Shown: one piece after another, positions 32,083-41,156 of the stretch
Position numbering within the stretch: the stretch's first letter is position 1
How the letters are laid out: every line of letters starts with the position of its first letter
Assembly (NCBI GenBank): GCA_934527315.1
Contig: CAKTAK010000006.1
Location: forward strand, 3,759-67,758
Reading direction: 5' to 3'
Origin: HGM13010 sp934527315
GTDB lineage: Bacteria; Bacillota; Clostridia; Oscillospirales; Oscillospiraceae
Length of the DNA: 64,000 nt
Program-made: the position numbers and the translations under genes
Notes under the pieces: generated by a model
What the model saw: the letters and a program-made list of their open reading frames with translations, nothing else
Told to the model about the DNA's origin: nothing
The model's database searches: none

Positions 32083-33864
32083 ATGAAACACAAACGCATT
32101 CTGGCTGCTGCACTGTCGGCAATGATGCTGGTGTCTTTGCTGCCGGCTGCGGTATCTGCAAATGAAGGCACCACCACAAAAAATACCGCCTACAAGGATT
32201 TGAATCCCCGGACGGAAATTTACATGGTGAGTGAAACCAAAAGCTGGGATTATCCCTATTACGGTGCAAAAAACGAGCCGAAAAGCGGTGTTTTGTACGG
32301 TCGCACGGATTTGGGCGGCACTCTGCCCGGCTCCACCCGTTACGGCATGGTCAATGCCGAGGAAAATGCCAACGAATCCGTTTTGGGTCATTATTACGGA
32401 AGTAACTCTTGGAACGGCAGTTATTCCTTGGAATACTGGAGTTATCTGTACGGACCGACGTTGAAACAGGGCAACCACGCATTTCTGGTGTACCTGAACT
32501 TCGACAACGAGGGCAATGACTGCGGTCCCATTGTCTCCGGCGTTTACGATGACGCGCTGATTCGCGATTTCACCTATTTGAACGGCATGGATTTCCCGGT
32601 ATTTCTGCGGATCGGCGGCGAGGTGAATACCTGGACCACACCGGCAGCACCGAAAGACTTCATTGCCGCTTATCAGCACATTGCAAAACTGGCGCAGACT
32701 TATGCGCCCAACGCAGCATTGGTGTTCTCTCCCAACTTCAGCAGCGCCCACTTGGTGGATATGGATACGTTCTATCCCGGTGACGCATACGTGGATTGGG
32801 TGGGCTGCTCTTTGTATTACAATAAGTATCACAGCAACCCCAGCGTAAAAGATGCGTTCGGCGGAACGGGCATTTACGGCGACGCATTGCTGAACGTGCA
32901 GCAGACGGTGAACCTGGCTGCGCTGCACAAAAAGCCCATCATTGCCACCGAGGGCGGTTCCTCCAACAAATTCAACGGGCAGGATATTTCCAACGAAGCT
33001 GCTGAGCGCATGAGCAAGGCATACGCATACCTGCCCATGGTGTATCCCCAGATTAAGGCGATTGTTGCCTCCGATTACGGCGTGGGCAACGAAAAGACCG
33101 ATTACACTTTCTACAACAATAGCGTGGTTACGGCGGCTTACCGGAAAGCCATTGCCAACAGCGCCGTGTATCTGGACGATTACAGCGGCAGCCGCCCATA
33201 TTACACCAAGCTGTCTGCTGCCAAGACCAATTGGCAGGGCACCGTGGAGCTGGCAGCATACAGCTATGCGGCAAACAAGCTGAGCTGCGGCTGGTATGTT
33301 GACGGCAAGCTGATGAAAACCGCAACGGAGTATCCCTTTACCTATCGTTTGGATACGAGCACTCTGGCAGGCGGCACCCACACGGTGACGGCAAAGTTCA
33401 GCAACGGCGCCACCAAGAGCTACAGCTTCGGCGTACAGACCAAAACGGCAATGCCCACCGATGATGTGCTGACGGTCAACGGTAAGGTGCAGACGCCCAC
33501 CATCTATAAAATCGATGACAGCAACTTCTTCAAGATTCGTGACATTGCAGCGCTGCTCAGCGGCAGCAGCCGGCAGTTTGAAGTGGGCTATGACGAGAAG
33601 ACCGGCGTGACCATCACCTCCGGCAAGCCGTACACCATGACCGGCACGGAGCTGACCGGCTCTGCCACCGGCGGCAATCGGATGGCGGCAGCCTCCGACG
33701 ACCGGCTGTATTATAACGGCGCACCCTTGGAGCTGACGGTGTATAAAATCAACGACAGCAACTACTTCAAGCTTCGGGATTTGGGGCAGGCTTTGGATTT
33801 CTATGTAGGCTATGACCCCAACACCGGTGTGACGATTTCCGGCGACAAGGGCTACGAAAAATAA
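32083..33864 (+). CDS. Secreted GH26-like glycoside hydrolase with C-terminal stalk domains
   Basis: 593 residues. A signal peptide ends near AVSANEG. The catalytic part (about 35-370) has a GH26-type pattern: acid/base Glu180 in FPVFLRIGGEVNTW, YVDWVGCSLYYN, and nucleophile Glu290 in PIIATEGGSSN. GH26 enzymes act on beta-mannan or mixed-linkage glucans; the substrate is not assigned. An Ig-like segment (GGTHTVTAKFSNGATKSYSF) and two copper-amine-oxidase-N/stalk-type repeats follow (VNGKVQTPTIYKIDDSNFFK; LTVYKINDSNYFKLRDLG), typical surface-display modules. AAAGGAG precedes the ATG. It is monocistronic. Confidence 0.78.
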   Translation: MKHKRILAAALSAMMLVSLLPAAVSANEGTTTKNTAYKDLNPRTEIYMVSETKSWDYPYYGAKNEPKSGVLYGRTDLGGTLPGSTRYGMVNAEENANESVLGHYYGSNSWNGSYSLEYWSYLYGPTLKQGNHAFLVYLNFDNEGNDCGPIVSGVYDDALIRDFTYLNGMDFPVFLRIGGEVNTWTTPAAPKDFIAAYQHIAKLAQTYAPNAALVFSPNFSSAHLVDMDTFYPGDAYVDWVGCSLYYNKYHSNPSVKDAFGGTGIYGDALLNVQQTVNLAALHKKPIIATEGGSSNKFNGQDISNEAAERMSKAYAYLPMVYPQIKAIVASDYGVGNEKTDYTFYNNSVVTAAYRKAIANSAVYLDDYSGSRPYYTKLSAAKTNWQGTVELAAYSYAANKLSCGWYVDGKLMKTATEYPFTYRLDTSTLAGGTHTVTAKFSNGATKSYSFGVQTKTAMPTDDVLTVNGKVQTPTIYKIDDSNFFKIRDIAALLSGSSRQFEVGYDEKTGVTITSGKPYTMTGTELTGSATGGNRMAAASDDRLYYNGAPLELTVYKINDSNYFKLRDLGQALDFYVGYDPNTGVTISGDKGYEK

Positions 33865-33878
33865 CATTCAAAACGCAG

Positions 33879-33910
33879 ACAAAAGCGGGCACTTAACTGC
33901 CCGCTTTTGT
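33879..33910. terminator. Bidirectional terminator between the GH26-like gene and yuzA-like gene
   Basis: A perfect 13-bp stem (ACAAAAGCGGGCA and complement) flanked by A- and T-rich arms, between convergent genes. Confidence 0.85.
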
Positions 33911-33945
33911 TGTGTGGAGATTGATCATGTCACGGTTTGGGCGGC

Positions 33946-34155
33946 TTATTCCGTCGGGGATTCCGGCTCGTTTCGGAACAGCAGGGAAATACACCAGACG
34001 GCAGCCAATCCCACCAGTGTGTAAATGATTCGGCTGAACATGGCGGTTTGACCGCCGAACAGAAATGCAACCAAATCGAATCGGAATAAGCCGATGCTGC
34101 CCCAGTTGATGCCGCCGATGATGGCCAAAACCAGTGCAATGCGGTCAATTATCAT
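33946..34155 (-). CDS. DUF378 (YuzA-like) small membrane protein
   Basis: 69 residues, two membrane helices (ALVLAIIGGINWGSIGLFRF and RIIYTLVGLAAVWCISLLF) with the DUF378 hallmark GGINWG. The function is unknown. The ATG at 34155 with GGAG 8 nt upstream is preferred over an in-frame TTG one codon earlier. Divergent from noc. Confidence 0.9.
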   Translation of the reverse strand: MIIDRIALVLAIIGGINWGSIGLFRFDLVAFLFGGQTAMFSRIIYTLVGLAAVWCISLLFRNEPESPTE

Positions 34156-34215
34156 CAAAATTTCTCCATCTCCTTTTCGTTGAGGTCAGAAATAGTCTGT
34201 CCCACCGGGGGAAAA

Positions 34216-34394
34216 ACTATACAAAGAAAAATTTTGAATCCCCGACACAATGCGACAGAATCTGCGCGGTCGGGGGTGTATTGTATAGTCACAGCTTATC
34301 CAATTGGTTCCCGGAAACGGGAATCCGGCTCATATCTTTATCCCACAACCCTGTTTTAGGCGGATTGGCGTCAGCCGGTCCGCCAACTTTTTTT
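34216..34394 (+). ncRNA. Structured leader or small RNA ending in a terminator just before noc
   Basis: The 254-bp gap between yuzA-like and noc holds: ACTATACAA (34216-34224) pairing with TTGTATAGT (34281-34289); inside it CCCCGAC (34240-34246) with GTCGGGG (34269-34275); a perfect TTCCCG-GAAA-CGGGAA hairpin (34308-34323); and an 11-bp terminator stem (34359-34369 with 34374-34384, two G-T pairs) followed by ACTTTTTTT, ending 16 nt before the noc ATG. CCGGCT (34325-34330) can instead pair with AGCCGG (34373-34378) inside the terminator, so the leader could switch. No known riboswitch class was recognised and no strong promoter was found. Confidence 0.5.
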
Positions 34395-34409
34395 AGGGGG
34401 TGCAGTTTT

Positions 34410-35237
34410 ATGCGGCAGCGGCGAATGGTGGGGGCGGTGCAGTATCTGCCCGTTGAACTCATCGAAAAAAGCACCATGCAGCCACGGCGGCAATTTGACG
34501 AGGAAAGTCTTCGGGAATTGGCGGCGTCCATTGCCGTGTGCGGGATTCTGAATCCCCTTACGGTGCGGCGGAAGGGCAGCGCCTATGAATTGGTGGCCGG
34601 GGAGCGGCGGCTCCGGGGGGCTAAGCTGGCGGGGCTCCGGGAGGTGCCCTGCATTCTGCTGAACGCAGATTTGGAAGAGGCGTCTCTGCTGGCGCTGGTG
34701 GAAAATATTCAGCGGGAGGACCTGAACTTCTGGGAAGAGGCGTTGGCCATTCAGCGCATGATGCGGCTGTTCGGCTTGAATCAGGAAACGGCGGCGAAAC
34801 GGCTGGGAAAATCCCAATCCGCCGTGGCGAATAAGCTGCGGATTTTGAAATTGCCGGAGGATATTCTGGAGAGCCTGCTCCAAAATCATCTGACGGAGCG
34901 CCACGCCCGGGCGCTGCTCCGTTTGCCGGAGGCGGTGCTGCAGCGGGAGGTTTTGGCGGAAATCATCAGTCGGGATATGACCGTGGCCGCTGCGGAGCGG
35001 CTGATTGACCGGATTCTGGAAGAGCGGGCGCAGGAGCAGCAGCGGCAGCGGCGGACCTTTTTGCTGAAAGATGTGCGGTTGTTCCTCAATTCTCTGACAA
35101 AGAATCTGGAGCTGATGAAACAAGGGGGCATTCACGCGGATTGCAGCACCCGGGAAACGGAAGAGGCGCTGATTGTGACGGTGACCATTCCCAAAAATCG
35201 GGGAGAATCCCCGGAAACCGCCGCGCGCATCGGTTAA
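34410..35237 (+). CDS. noc: ParB/Noc-family DNA-binding protein
   Basis: 275 residues. N-terminal ParB nuclease/CTPase-like domain (IEKSTMQPRRQFDEESLREL, YELVAGERRLRGAKLAG, ALVENIQREDLNFWEEA) and an HTH domain (NQETAAKRLGKSQSAVANKL, HLTERHARALLRL). The family comprises chromosome-partition ParB and nucleoid-occlusion Noc. Absence of a parA neighbour favours Noc, but this is inference. The start was set at the ATG after GGGGG TG just beyond the terminator; 92 extra upstream codons are not protein-like. Confidence 0.85.
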   Translation: MRQRRMVGAVQYLPVELIEKSTMQPRRQFDEESLRELAASIAVCGILNPLTVRRKGSAYELVAGERRLRGAKLAGLREVPCILLNADLEEASLLALVENIQREDLNFWEEALAIQRMMRLFGLNQETAAKRLGKSQSAVANKLRILKLPEDILESLLQNHLTERHARALLRLPEAVLQREVLAEIISRDMTVAAAERLIDRILEERAQEQQRQRRTFLLKDVRLFLNSLTKNLELMKQGGIHADCSTRETEEALIVTVTIPKNRGESPETAARIG

Positions 35238-35259
35238 TCAACGAATCAACGCAAAAAAA

Positions 35260-35286
35260 CAGGAGCCCGTTAGGGCTCCTGTTTTT
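35260..35286. terminator. Bidirectional terminator between noc and the MFS gene
   Basis: CAGGAGCCC / GGGCTCCTG stem with a GTTA loop, seven As before and five Ts after; the genes converge here. Confidence 0.85.
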
Positions 35287-35313
35287 GCTGGTTTGCGAAA
35301 TGACACAAGGAGG

Positions 35314-36750
35314 TTAGGCCTCTTTCTTGTCGCCGTAAACTTTGGGGAGCATCAGGCAGACCACGATGCCGATCACCACGAAGACGATCTGAATCATAGC
35401 GACCTTATGCAGGGAGCTTACGCAAGCTGCCACAGTAGCTGCGCCCTGCTCCATACCGGCTGCCATGTTGGCGCCGATGCCGGCTTTCATGCCGGAGGTG
35501 AACATAGGAACGAACAGTGCCACGCCAAAGGGAGCGGACATATCACGGAACACGTTGTATGTACCGGAACCGGAAGCTGCAACTTCGGGAGCGCAGCCGG
35601 ACAGAGCGACCTTCATGAAGATGGTGCCGTTGCCGCCCAAGCCCAGACCGATGAAGAACAAGGTGACGCAGGTCAGAGGCAGGCTCAGAGTATCGGACAG
35701 GAGCAGCTGCAGGGCAGCGCCGATGGCCACGAAGACCAGTGCAATAGCTGCAACCACGCGAGGCTCTTTCTTATCGGCCTGGGGTCCCAGAACGATGGTG
35801 CCGATAGCCATGCCGAAGTACATAACGGAAGTTGCGATGCCGGCGACGGTGGAGTCACCAAAGCCGTACTTTGCGTAAACGATGATGTTCGTCATGCAGG
35901 ACTGCAGAAGACCCTGAGACAGGAACAGAACGATGACGGGAAGAATGAACTGCTTACGAGCCATGAACGGGCCGCTCAGAATGGGGCTCTGTGCCTTCTT
36001 CTCAATTGCGAACAGAGCAATCAGAGCAACAACAGCGACAACGATGCAGACGATGGTAACCTTTGCGGTCCAGCCCATGTTCTGACCAAAGGTGGGAACA
36101 CACAGAACCATTGCGAAGAACACCAGAACGAAGACTGCGCCGGGGAAGTCGAATCCGGACAGAGATTTCTTCGGACCGTTGTCTTTCTTCACCAGGAGCA
36201 TCACCAGAACCACAGAGATGACGCACAGAACCACGCAGATCCACATAACGGGACGCCAGCCGGTCTTTGCCATGACGATGCCGCCCAGAGTAGGTCCGAA
36301 CACCACCATGCCGCAGGCGATAGCCATATAAATGGTAAAGCCCTGGCCCATCTTTTCAGGCGGGAACTCGGTCATAATGTAAGCCATGACCACGGGAGCG
36401 ACACCGGCAGCGCCGATACCGACCATAAAACGGAAGACCAGCAGCATTGCCAGACTGCCGGAGGGGCAGATCGCAATGAGCAGCTGACCCAGGGTATACA
36501 GACCCAGAGAGACCAGCAGGGTAGTCCGGCGGCCGAGAACGTCGCCCAATTTACCCATGATGGGAGCCAGAGCAGCTGCGCCCAGAGAATAAGCAAGGGT
36601 AATGAACGTGACGGATTCCGTCATATTCCATTCATTTACGATGCCGGTGGGAACAGCGGCCGTGAAACCGCCGCACAGGCTCAAGACTGCGGCGGCAATG
36701 GCGTAAGGAATAAATCCCTTCATGTAGCCGGTGTTAGTTTTGGTTTCCAC
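35314..36750 (-). CDS. Major facilitator superfamily transporter
   Basis: 478 residues, about 14 membrane segments. The MFS loop 2-3 motif is GKLGDVLGRRTTLL and motif C-like VVFGPTLGGIV suggests a drug:H+ antiporter-2 type carrier. The substrate is unknown; clostridial BaiG-type bile acid carriers have similar length and topology, but no specific residue evidence is offered. GTG start with AGGAGGT 6 nt upstream. Codon use is strongly biased, like nifJ, which is unusual for an exporter and implies abundant expression. Its promoter lies about 65 nt upstream. Confidence 0.88.
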   Translation of the reverse strand: METKTNTGYMKGFIPYAIAAAVLSLCGGFTAAVPTGIVNEWNMTESVTFITLAYSLGAAALAPIMGKLGDVLGRRTTLLVSLGLYTLGQLLIAICPSGSLAMLLVFRFMVGIGAAGVAPVVMAYIMTEFPPEKMGQGFTIYMAIACGMVVFGPTLGGIVMAKTGWRPVMWICVVLCVISVVLVMLLVKKDNGPKKSLSGFDFPGAVFVLVFFAMVLCVPTFGQNMGWTAKVTIVCIVVAVVALIALFAIEKKAQSPILSGPFMARKQFILPVIVLFLSQGLLQSCMTNIIVYAKYGFGDSTVAGIATSVMYFGMAIGTIVLGPQADKKEPRVVAAIALVFVAIGAALQLLLSDTLSLPLTCVTLFFIGLGLGGNGTIFMKVALSGCAPEVAASGSGTYNVFRDMSAPFGVALFVPMFTSGMKAGIGANMAAGMEQGAATVAACVSSLHKVAMIQIVFVVIGIVVCLMLPKVYGDKKEA

Positions 36751-36812
36751 AACAATACCTCCTCGAATCGTTTGTGTACGTTCCATGAACTGGATACGTC
36801 CGAATTGTTAAC

Positions 36813-36841
36813 ATTATAACCACAAACTATGCGAAAAGCAA
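36813..36841 (-). promoter_or_regulatory. Promoter of the MFS gene
   Basis: Minus strand: TTGCTT, 17-bp spacer, TATAAT. Confidence 0.65.
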
Positions 36842-36872
36842 GAGGAAAATGATAATTTATTAGATAAATTTT

Positions 36873-36916
36873 ATAAAAAAGTTCACCATTCAACAAAATA
36901 CTTGTGAATGGTGAAC
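36873..36916 (-). terminator. Terminator after the DUF1294 gene
   Basis: A perfect 12-bp stem (GTTCACCATTCA and complement) with a 12-nt loop, followed on the minus strand by TTTTTTAT. Confidence 0.8.
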
Positions 36917-36933
36917 AGTTACTTATGAGGTCA

Positions 36934-37206
36934 TTAGAAAAAGAAATGATAAACCAGAAATCCGGCCAAAATCAGCTGCAAAATCAGGATTGCGGGAAAG
37001 CCGTAACGGAACTGGGGGTGGAGGGTTTTATGATGGAACAGGCGCATACCCAAAATTCCGCCCGGACTGCCGCCTATGGCTGCCAGTACAAACAAGGTGC
37101 GCTCGGGAATCCGCCAGAGCTGATGTTTCGCCTTGTACTTGTCGATGCCCATAACGGCGAACAACAGCAGGTTCACCGCCAGCAGATACAGCAGAATGTA
37201 GGTCAT
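36934..37206 (-). CDS. DUF1294 membrane protein
   Basis: 90 residues, three to four hydrophobic segments, with the DUF1294 signature GIDKYKAKHQLWRIPERTL, IGGSPGGILGMRLFHHKT. The function is unknown. The ATG overlaps the upstream ygiQ stop by 4 bp, so it is translationally coupled to it, and a terminator follows. Confidence 0.9.
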   Translation of the reverse strand: MTYILLYLLAVNLLLFAVMGIDKYKAKHQLWRIPERTLFVLAAIGGSPGGILGMRLFHHKTLHPQFRYGFPAILILQLILAGFLVYHFFF

Positions 37207-39236
37207 TTCCGGCGGCCTCCGGTGCGGTTGGGACCTTTGCCGCTGCCGTTCCGATTGTTGGAGCGCTCTCCCGGGCGGCGGGCGTCTTTCCGACCTGCGG
37301 GGGCCTCATTCCGGGATTTTCCGTTCCGGCTGCCGGGTTTTCCCTGCGGGGAAGGCTTTCCGCCCCGGTTTTCGCCGGGCTTGCCGGTTTTGTCCGGCTT
37401 TCCGCCTTTGCTTTCCTGAGGACGATAACCGCCCCGGTCCGGGCGGACCAGACATTCCTTGCCGAAGCCAATCAAATCCGTGCGGCCGACCTCTTTCAGT
37501 GCCTGAATGACCAAGGGCCGTTTGTCCGGGCACGCCCACTGGAGCAGCGCCCGCTGCATGGCTTTTTCGTGGGGTGTTTTGGCCACGTAAACCGGCTCCA
37601 TGGTCCAAGGATTGATGCCGGTGTAGTACATACAAGTGGAAATGGTGCCGGGGGTGGGATAGAAATCCTGCACCTGCTCGGGCACACGACCCCGGGAATG
37701 GAGATATTCCGCCAGCTCCACGGCGTCTTCCAAGGTGGAGCCGGGGTGGCTGCTCATCAGATAGGGCACGATGTACTGCTCTTTTTCGTACCGGGTATTC
37801 AGCCGCCGGTACTTGTCCATAAAGGTTTCGTAGACCTCGATATGGGGCTTACCCATGTAATCCAGAACGGAGTTTACGCAGTGCTCCGGGGCCACCTTCA
37901 GCTGACCGGAAATGTGATAATGGACCAGCTCGGAGAAAAATTCGCCGTTTTTGTCGCAGAGCATATAGTCATAGCGGATACCGGAGCGGACAAACACCTT
38001 TTTCACCCCGGGAATGCCCCGGAGTTTCCGCAGCAGGGAGAGGTAATCCGATTCGTCGGCGTCCAGATTTTTGCAGGGGGTGGGCGCCAGACACTGCCGG
38101 TTGGGGCACATACCGCTTTTCAGCTGTTTCTGGCAGGAGGGGTGGCGGAAGTTTGCCGTGGGACCGCCTACGTCGGAGACATAGCCCTTCCACAGCGGGT
38201 GATGGGTCATGGCGGTGACTTCCCGAATCACGGATTCGTGGCTGCGGGAGGTGACCATACGGCCCTGATGGAATGCCAAGGCGCAGAAGTTGCAGCCGCC
38301 GATGCAGCCCCGGTTGTGGATACAAGAGAACCGCACCTCTTCAATGGCGGGCACACCGCCCATATCGTCATACATGGGGTGAACTTCCCGGGTGTAGGGC
38401 AGGTCGGCCACGGCGTCCAATTCCTGGGTGGTCAAGGGCATTTGCGGCGGATTGACCAGCAGATATTTCACGCCGTGTTTCTGAATCATGGCCCGGCCGC
38501 GCACCGCGTCATGCTCTTCATATTCCACGCGGGTGGCATTGGCATAGGCCACTTTGTCGGCGGTTACGTCCTCGTAAGAGGGCAGGGTAACACTGGGATA
38601 AGCGCACACGGCGGGGTCGTTGACAATCACGGCGGTGCCTTTGATGTCCGTCATGGTGGCGGGCTTTTCTTTTTTCTTCAGACGGCGGGCAATTTCCCGG
38701 GTGGCAGCCTCGCCCATGCCGTAGGTGAGAATATCTGCCGGAGCATCAAACAAAATGCTGCGGCGGACCTTGTCTTCCCAATAATCGTAATGGGCAAACC
38801 GGCGGAGAGAGGCCTCCAGACCGCCGATGATAATGGGCATATCCGGGCCGAATGCCTCCCGGGCGCGGTTGGCATACACGATGGTAGCCCGGTCCGGGCG
38901 CAGACCGGTCCGCTTGCCGGGGGAATAGAAATCCTCGCTCCGGCGCTTTTTGGCGGCGGTGTAGTGGGAAACCATGGAGTCCAGATTGCCCGCGCCGATC
39001 ATCACGCCCAATTTGGGCCGGCCCATGGCGGTAAAGGCTTCGCAGCTGTGCCAATCGGGCTGGGCCAGAATGGCCACACGGAATCCCTCGGATTCCAGCA
39101 CACGAGCAATGACCGTGGGGCCGAAAGAGGGGTGGTCCACATAGGCGTCACCGGTGACAACGAGAAAATCGTACCACCACCAGCCGCGGTCCTGCATATC
39201 TTCTTTGGAAACGGGCAAAAATACTTCAGGATACAT
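37203..39236 (-). CDS. YgiQ-family radical SAM protein
   Basis: 677 residues. The YgiQ architecture is clear: MYPEVFLPVSKEDMQDRGW, an N-terminal B12-binding-like domain (GGLEASLRRFAHYDYW), the radical-SAM motif CIGGCNFC in SCIHNRGCIGGCNFCAL, and a C-terminal conserved region (VPYLMSSHPGSTLEDAVELA). The last 70 residues are a low-complexity basic tail rich in K, G, N, R and P, perhaps nucleic-acid binding. The reaction is unknown. AAAGGA lies 9 nt before the ATG; an in-frame TTG three codons earlier is less likely. Confidence 0.92.
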   Translation of the reverse strand: MYPEVFLPVSKEDMQDRGWWWYDFLVVTGDAYVDHPSFGPTVIARVLESEGFRVAILAQPDWHSCEAFTAMGRPKLGVMIGAGNLDSMVSHYTAAKKRRSEDFYSPGKRTGLRPDRATIVYANRAREAFGPDMPIIIGGLEASLRRFAHYDYWEDKVRRSILFDAPADILTYGMGEAATREIARRLKKKEKPATMTDIKGTAVIVNDPAVCAYPSVTLPSYEDVTADKVAYANATRVEYEEHDAVRGRAMIQKHGVKYLLVNPPQMPLTTQELDAVADLPYTREVHPMYDDMGGVPAIEEVRFSCIHNRGCIGGCNFCALAFHQGRMVTSRSHESVIREVTAMTHHPLWKGYVSDVGGPTANFRHPSCQKQLKSGMCPNRQCLAPTPCKNLDADESDYLSLLRKLRGIPGVKKVFVRSGIRYDYMLCDKNGEFFSELVHYHISGQLKVAPEHCVNSVLDYMGKPHIEVYETFMDKYRRLNTRYEKEQYIVPYLMSSHPGSTLEDAVELAEYLHSRGRVPEQVQDFYPTPGTISTCMYYTGINPWTMEPVYVAKTPHEKAMQRALLQWACPDKRPLVIQALKEVGRTDLIGFGKECLVRPDRGGYRPQESKGGKPDKTGKPGENRGGKPSPQGKPGSRNGKSRNEAPAGRKDARRPGERSNNRNGSGKGPNRTGGRRK

Positions 39237-39265
39237 AAAGTGCAATCCTTTCTATGAATTCAGGT

Positions 39266-40432
39266 TCAAAGTTCTTCCGGGCGGGGCAGAACGCCGCGGC
39301 TCAAGGGCTTTTCCATGAGCAGCAGCTTGGAGCCCACACCGGAGCTCTCGCCGATTTGTTCAAAACCGGCATGACGGTAAAATCCCTGGGCATGGACATT
39401 GTCCTCGGCGACGTGGAGACAAATGCGCTCCCGGCCCAGTTGGGTATACAACGTGGTGGCATAGCCCAACAGCTGGGCGGCATAGCGCTTGCCCCGCTGG
39501 TCCGGCAGAAGATAGAAGAACCCAATCCAGCCGGTTTTCTCCTCTTCGCCCCGGGTGGTGTCCAAACCGATGACGCCCACGGGGGTATCATCTTCCATGG
39601 CAACAGCCAATGCGTTGGGGTTTTCGTCCCGCCAACGTTTGGCGGAAATCAGATACAGCGCCGGAATGAAACCGTCGGTGTTGCCGTGGGAGGTGCGCCA
39701 GGAATCGGCATAGCAATCCAGATAGAACTGGCTTTCCGTTTCCAGATTCAGCGGACGGAACCACAGATTTCCGTTGTCCTTGCCGGTGCGCCACCAAGTC
39801 TGCTTGGAGAAGGTACTGGTGGTGTCGTCCAGATGGGAGTTGTCGCAGGCAAATTCCACGTCCATGCTGTCGCCTTCCACATTCAGTAGGGTCACGCAGG
39901 TGTTGTCGCCGTGGGCTACGGTGCGGATTTCGCTGCTGGGAACCCCAGCCAGCTTGCACAGCAGGGCGCGAATGGCGGTGCCGTGGGAGACAATGGCGAT
40001 GGTTTCGCCGTCATGCCGGGCGGCAATCTCACGAATGGCGTTATACAGCCGATTCTGCAGGTGTTCCCAGCTTTCGGAGCCTTCCACGTGCCACTTTCCG
40101 GGGTCGGTGCTGAAGTTTGCGTAAGCCTCGGGGAAATCCCGGGCGGCATTGCCCCAACTCAAGCCCTCCCAGGAGCCCATGTAAATTTCACGGAGCCGGG
40201 GGTCGGTGTGCAGCGGCAGGTTATGATATTTCAGAATGGCGCCGGCGGTGGTCTGAGTGCGGGTCAGGTCGCTGGAATAAACGGCGGAAAAGGGGATATC
40301 CTTCATCCGTTCTGCCAGTGCGTCAATCTGTTTCCGGCCCAACGCCGTAATCAGACCGTCCCACTGCCCCTGAATGCGGCGATAATAGTTGCCCTCTGCC
40401 TCTGCATGGCGAATCAAATAGACACGGGTCAT
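39266..40432 (-). CDS. Histidine phosphatase-GNAT acetyltransferase fusion
   Basis: 388 residues. Residues 1-200 are a phosphoglycerate-mutase-like histidine phosphatase: catalytic RHAEAEGN near residue 9, second-His region VSHGTAIRALL. The remainder is a GNAT domain with the acetyl-CoA-binding pattern LLPDQRGKRYAAQLLGYATT and HVAEDNVHAQGFYRHAGFE. The fusion would join dephosphorylation and N-acetylation of unknown substrates. The start was chosen at the ATG 9 nt after GAGG. It lies 29 nt upstream of ygiQ and is probably co-transcribed with it. Confidence 0.88.
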   Translation of the reverse strand: MTRVYLIRHAEAEGNYYRRIQGQWDGLITALGRKQIDALAERMKDIPFSAVYSSDLTRTQTTAGAILKYHNLPLHTDPRLREIYMGSWEGLSWGNAARDFPEAYANFSTDPGKWHVEGSESWEHLQNRLYNAIREIAARHDGETIAIVSHGTAIRALLCKLAGVPSSEIRTVAHGDNTCVTLLNVEGDSMDVEFACDNSHLDDTTSTFSKQTWWRTGKDNGNLWFRPLNLETESQFYLDCYADSWRTSHGNTDGFIPALYLISAKRWRDENPNALAVAMEDDTPVGVIGLDTTRGEEEKTGWIGFFYLLPDQRGKRYAAQLLGYATTLYTQLGRERICLHVAEDNVHAQGFYRHAGFEQIGESSGVGSKLLLMEKPLSRGVLPRPEEL

Positions 40433-40570
40433 AAATACATTCCTCTCTTCCGATACGTTCATCAAATGATGCGTTTTTTCTTTTGTAATATCTAACTATT
40501 CAATATAACATAAAAACGGGAAAATTGGAATATGAAATCCTGCTTGAATTGGGCGGGGCAGCCGACACCG

Positions 40571-40599
40571 TTGCGAATTCCCCGTGGCTGTGATAAAAT
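40571..40599 (+). promoter_or_regulatory. Promoter of the 173-aa membrane protein gene
   Basis: TTGCGA, 17-bp spacer, TAAAAT, about 35 nt before the GTG start. Confidence 0.65.
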
Positions 40600-40634
40600 C
40601 GTATAAATTAAATGTATGGAAACGAGGCGGAGAT

Positions 40635-41156
40635 GTGAAAACACGGGAACTGGCGCTGGGCGGAATGTTGTGCGCACTGGCGGTGGTGATTTTGCTGTTG
40701 GGCAGCATTTTGGAAATTACGGTATTATGCGGTCCGCTGCTGGCAATACTCATTTTGTTACCGGTGCGGGAAACCGGCGGCAATCGGGCAGGGTGGTCGG
40801 CATGGGCGGTGGTTTCGCTGCTGTCTTTGCTGCTGCTGCCCAACCGGGAGTCCGGGTTGGTTTATCTCTGCTTTGGGTGGTATCCCATGGTGCAGCGGGC
40901 GGTGGCAAAGCTCCCCCGATTGCTCCGCACCCTTTGCTGCGCGGGCATTTGCACCGGGGTGATTCTGCTGTTGTACGGAGTGATTTTCCGGCTGATGGGA
41001 TTGCCCGGGGATTGGCAGCAGGACCCCAAATGGCTGACCGCAGCTCTGGTGCTGATGGCCAATGTCACCTTTGTGCTGTTGGACCGGGCGGTGGAAATCT
41101 GGGCCCGGCGATGGCCCATGCTTCGGGAAAAACTCTGGAAAAACGCGCCATTTTGA
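40635..41156 (+). CDS. Hypothetical polytopic membrane protein
   Basis: 173 residues with five or so hydrophobic segments. The N terminus MKTRELALGGMLCALAVVIL resembles the opening of ECF-type S components and related DUF2232-like proteins, but the resemblance is weak and no ligand is proposed. GTG start with GAGG 7 nt upstream. A PurN-like gene follows after 110 bp. Confidence 0.62.
   Translation: MKTRELALGGMLCALAVVILLLGSILEITVLCGPLLAILILLPVRETGGNRAGWSAWAVVSLLSLLLLPNRESGLVYLCFGWYPMVQRAVAKLPRLLRTLCCAGICTGVILLLYGVIFRLMGLPGDWQQDPKWLTAALVLMANVTFVLLDRAVEIWARRWPMLREKLWKNAPF

Noticed and set aside
34370..34394. GTCAGCCGGTCCGCC before noc as the end of a cobalamin-type riboswitch
   Set aside because: No cobalamin core or other riboswitch consensus is present upstream; the segment is explained as an intrinsic terminator stem.
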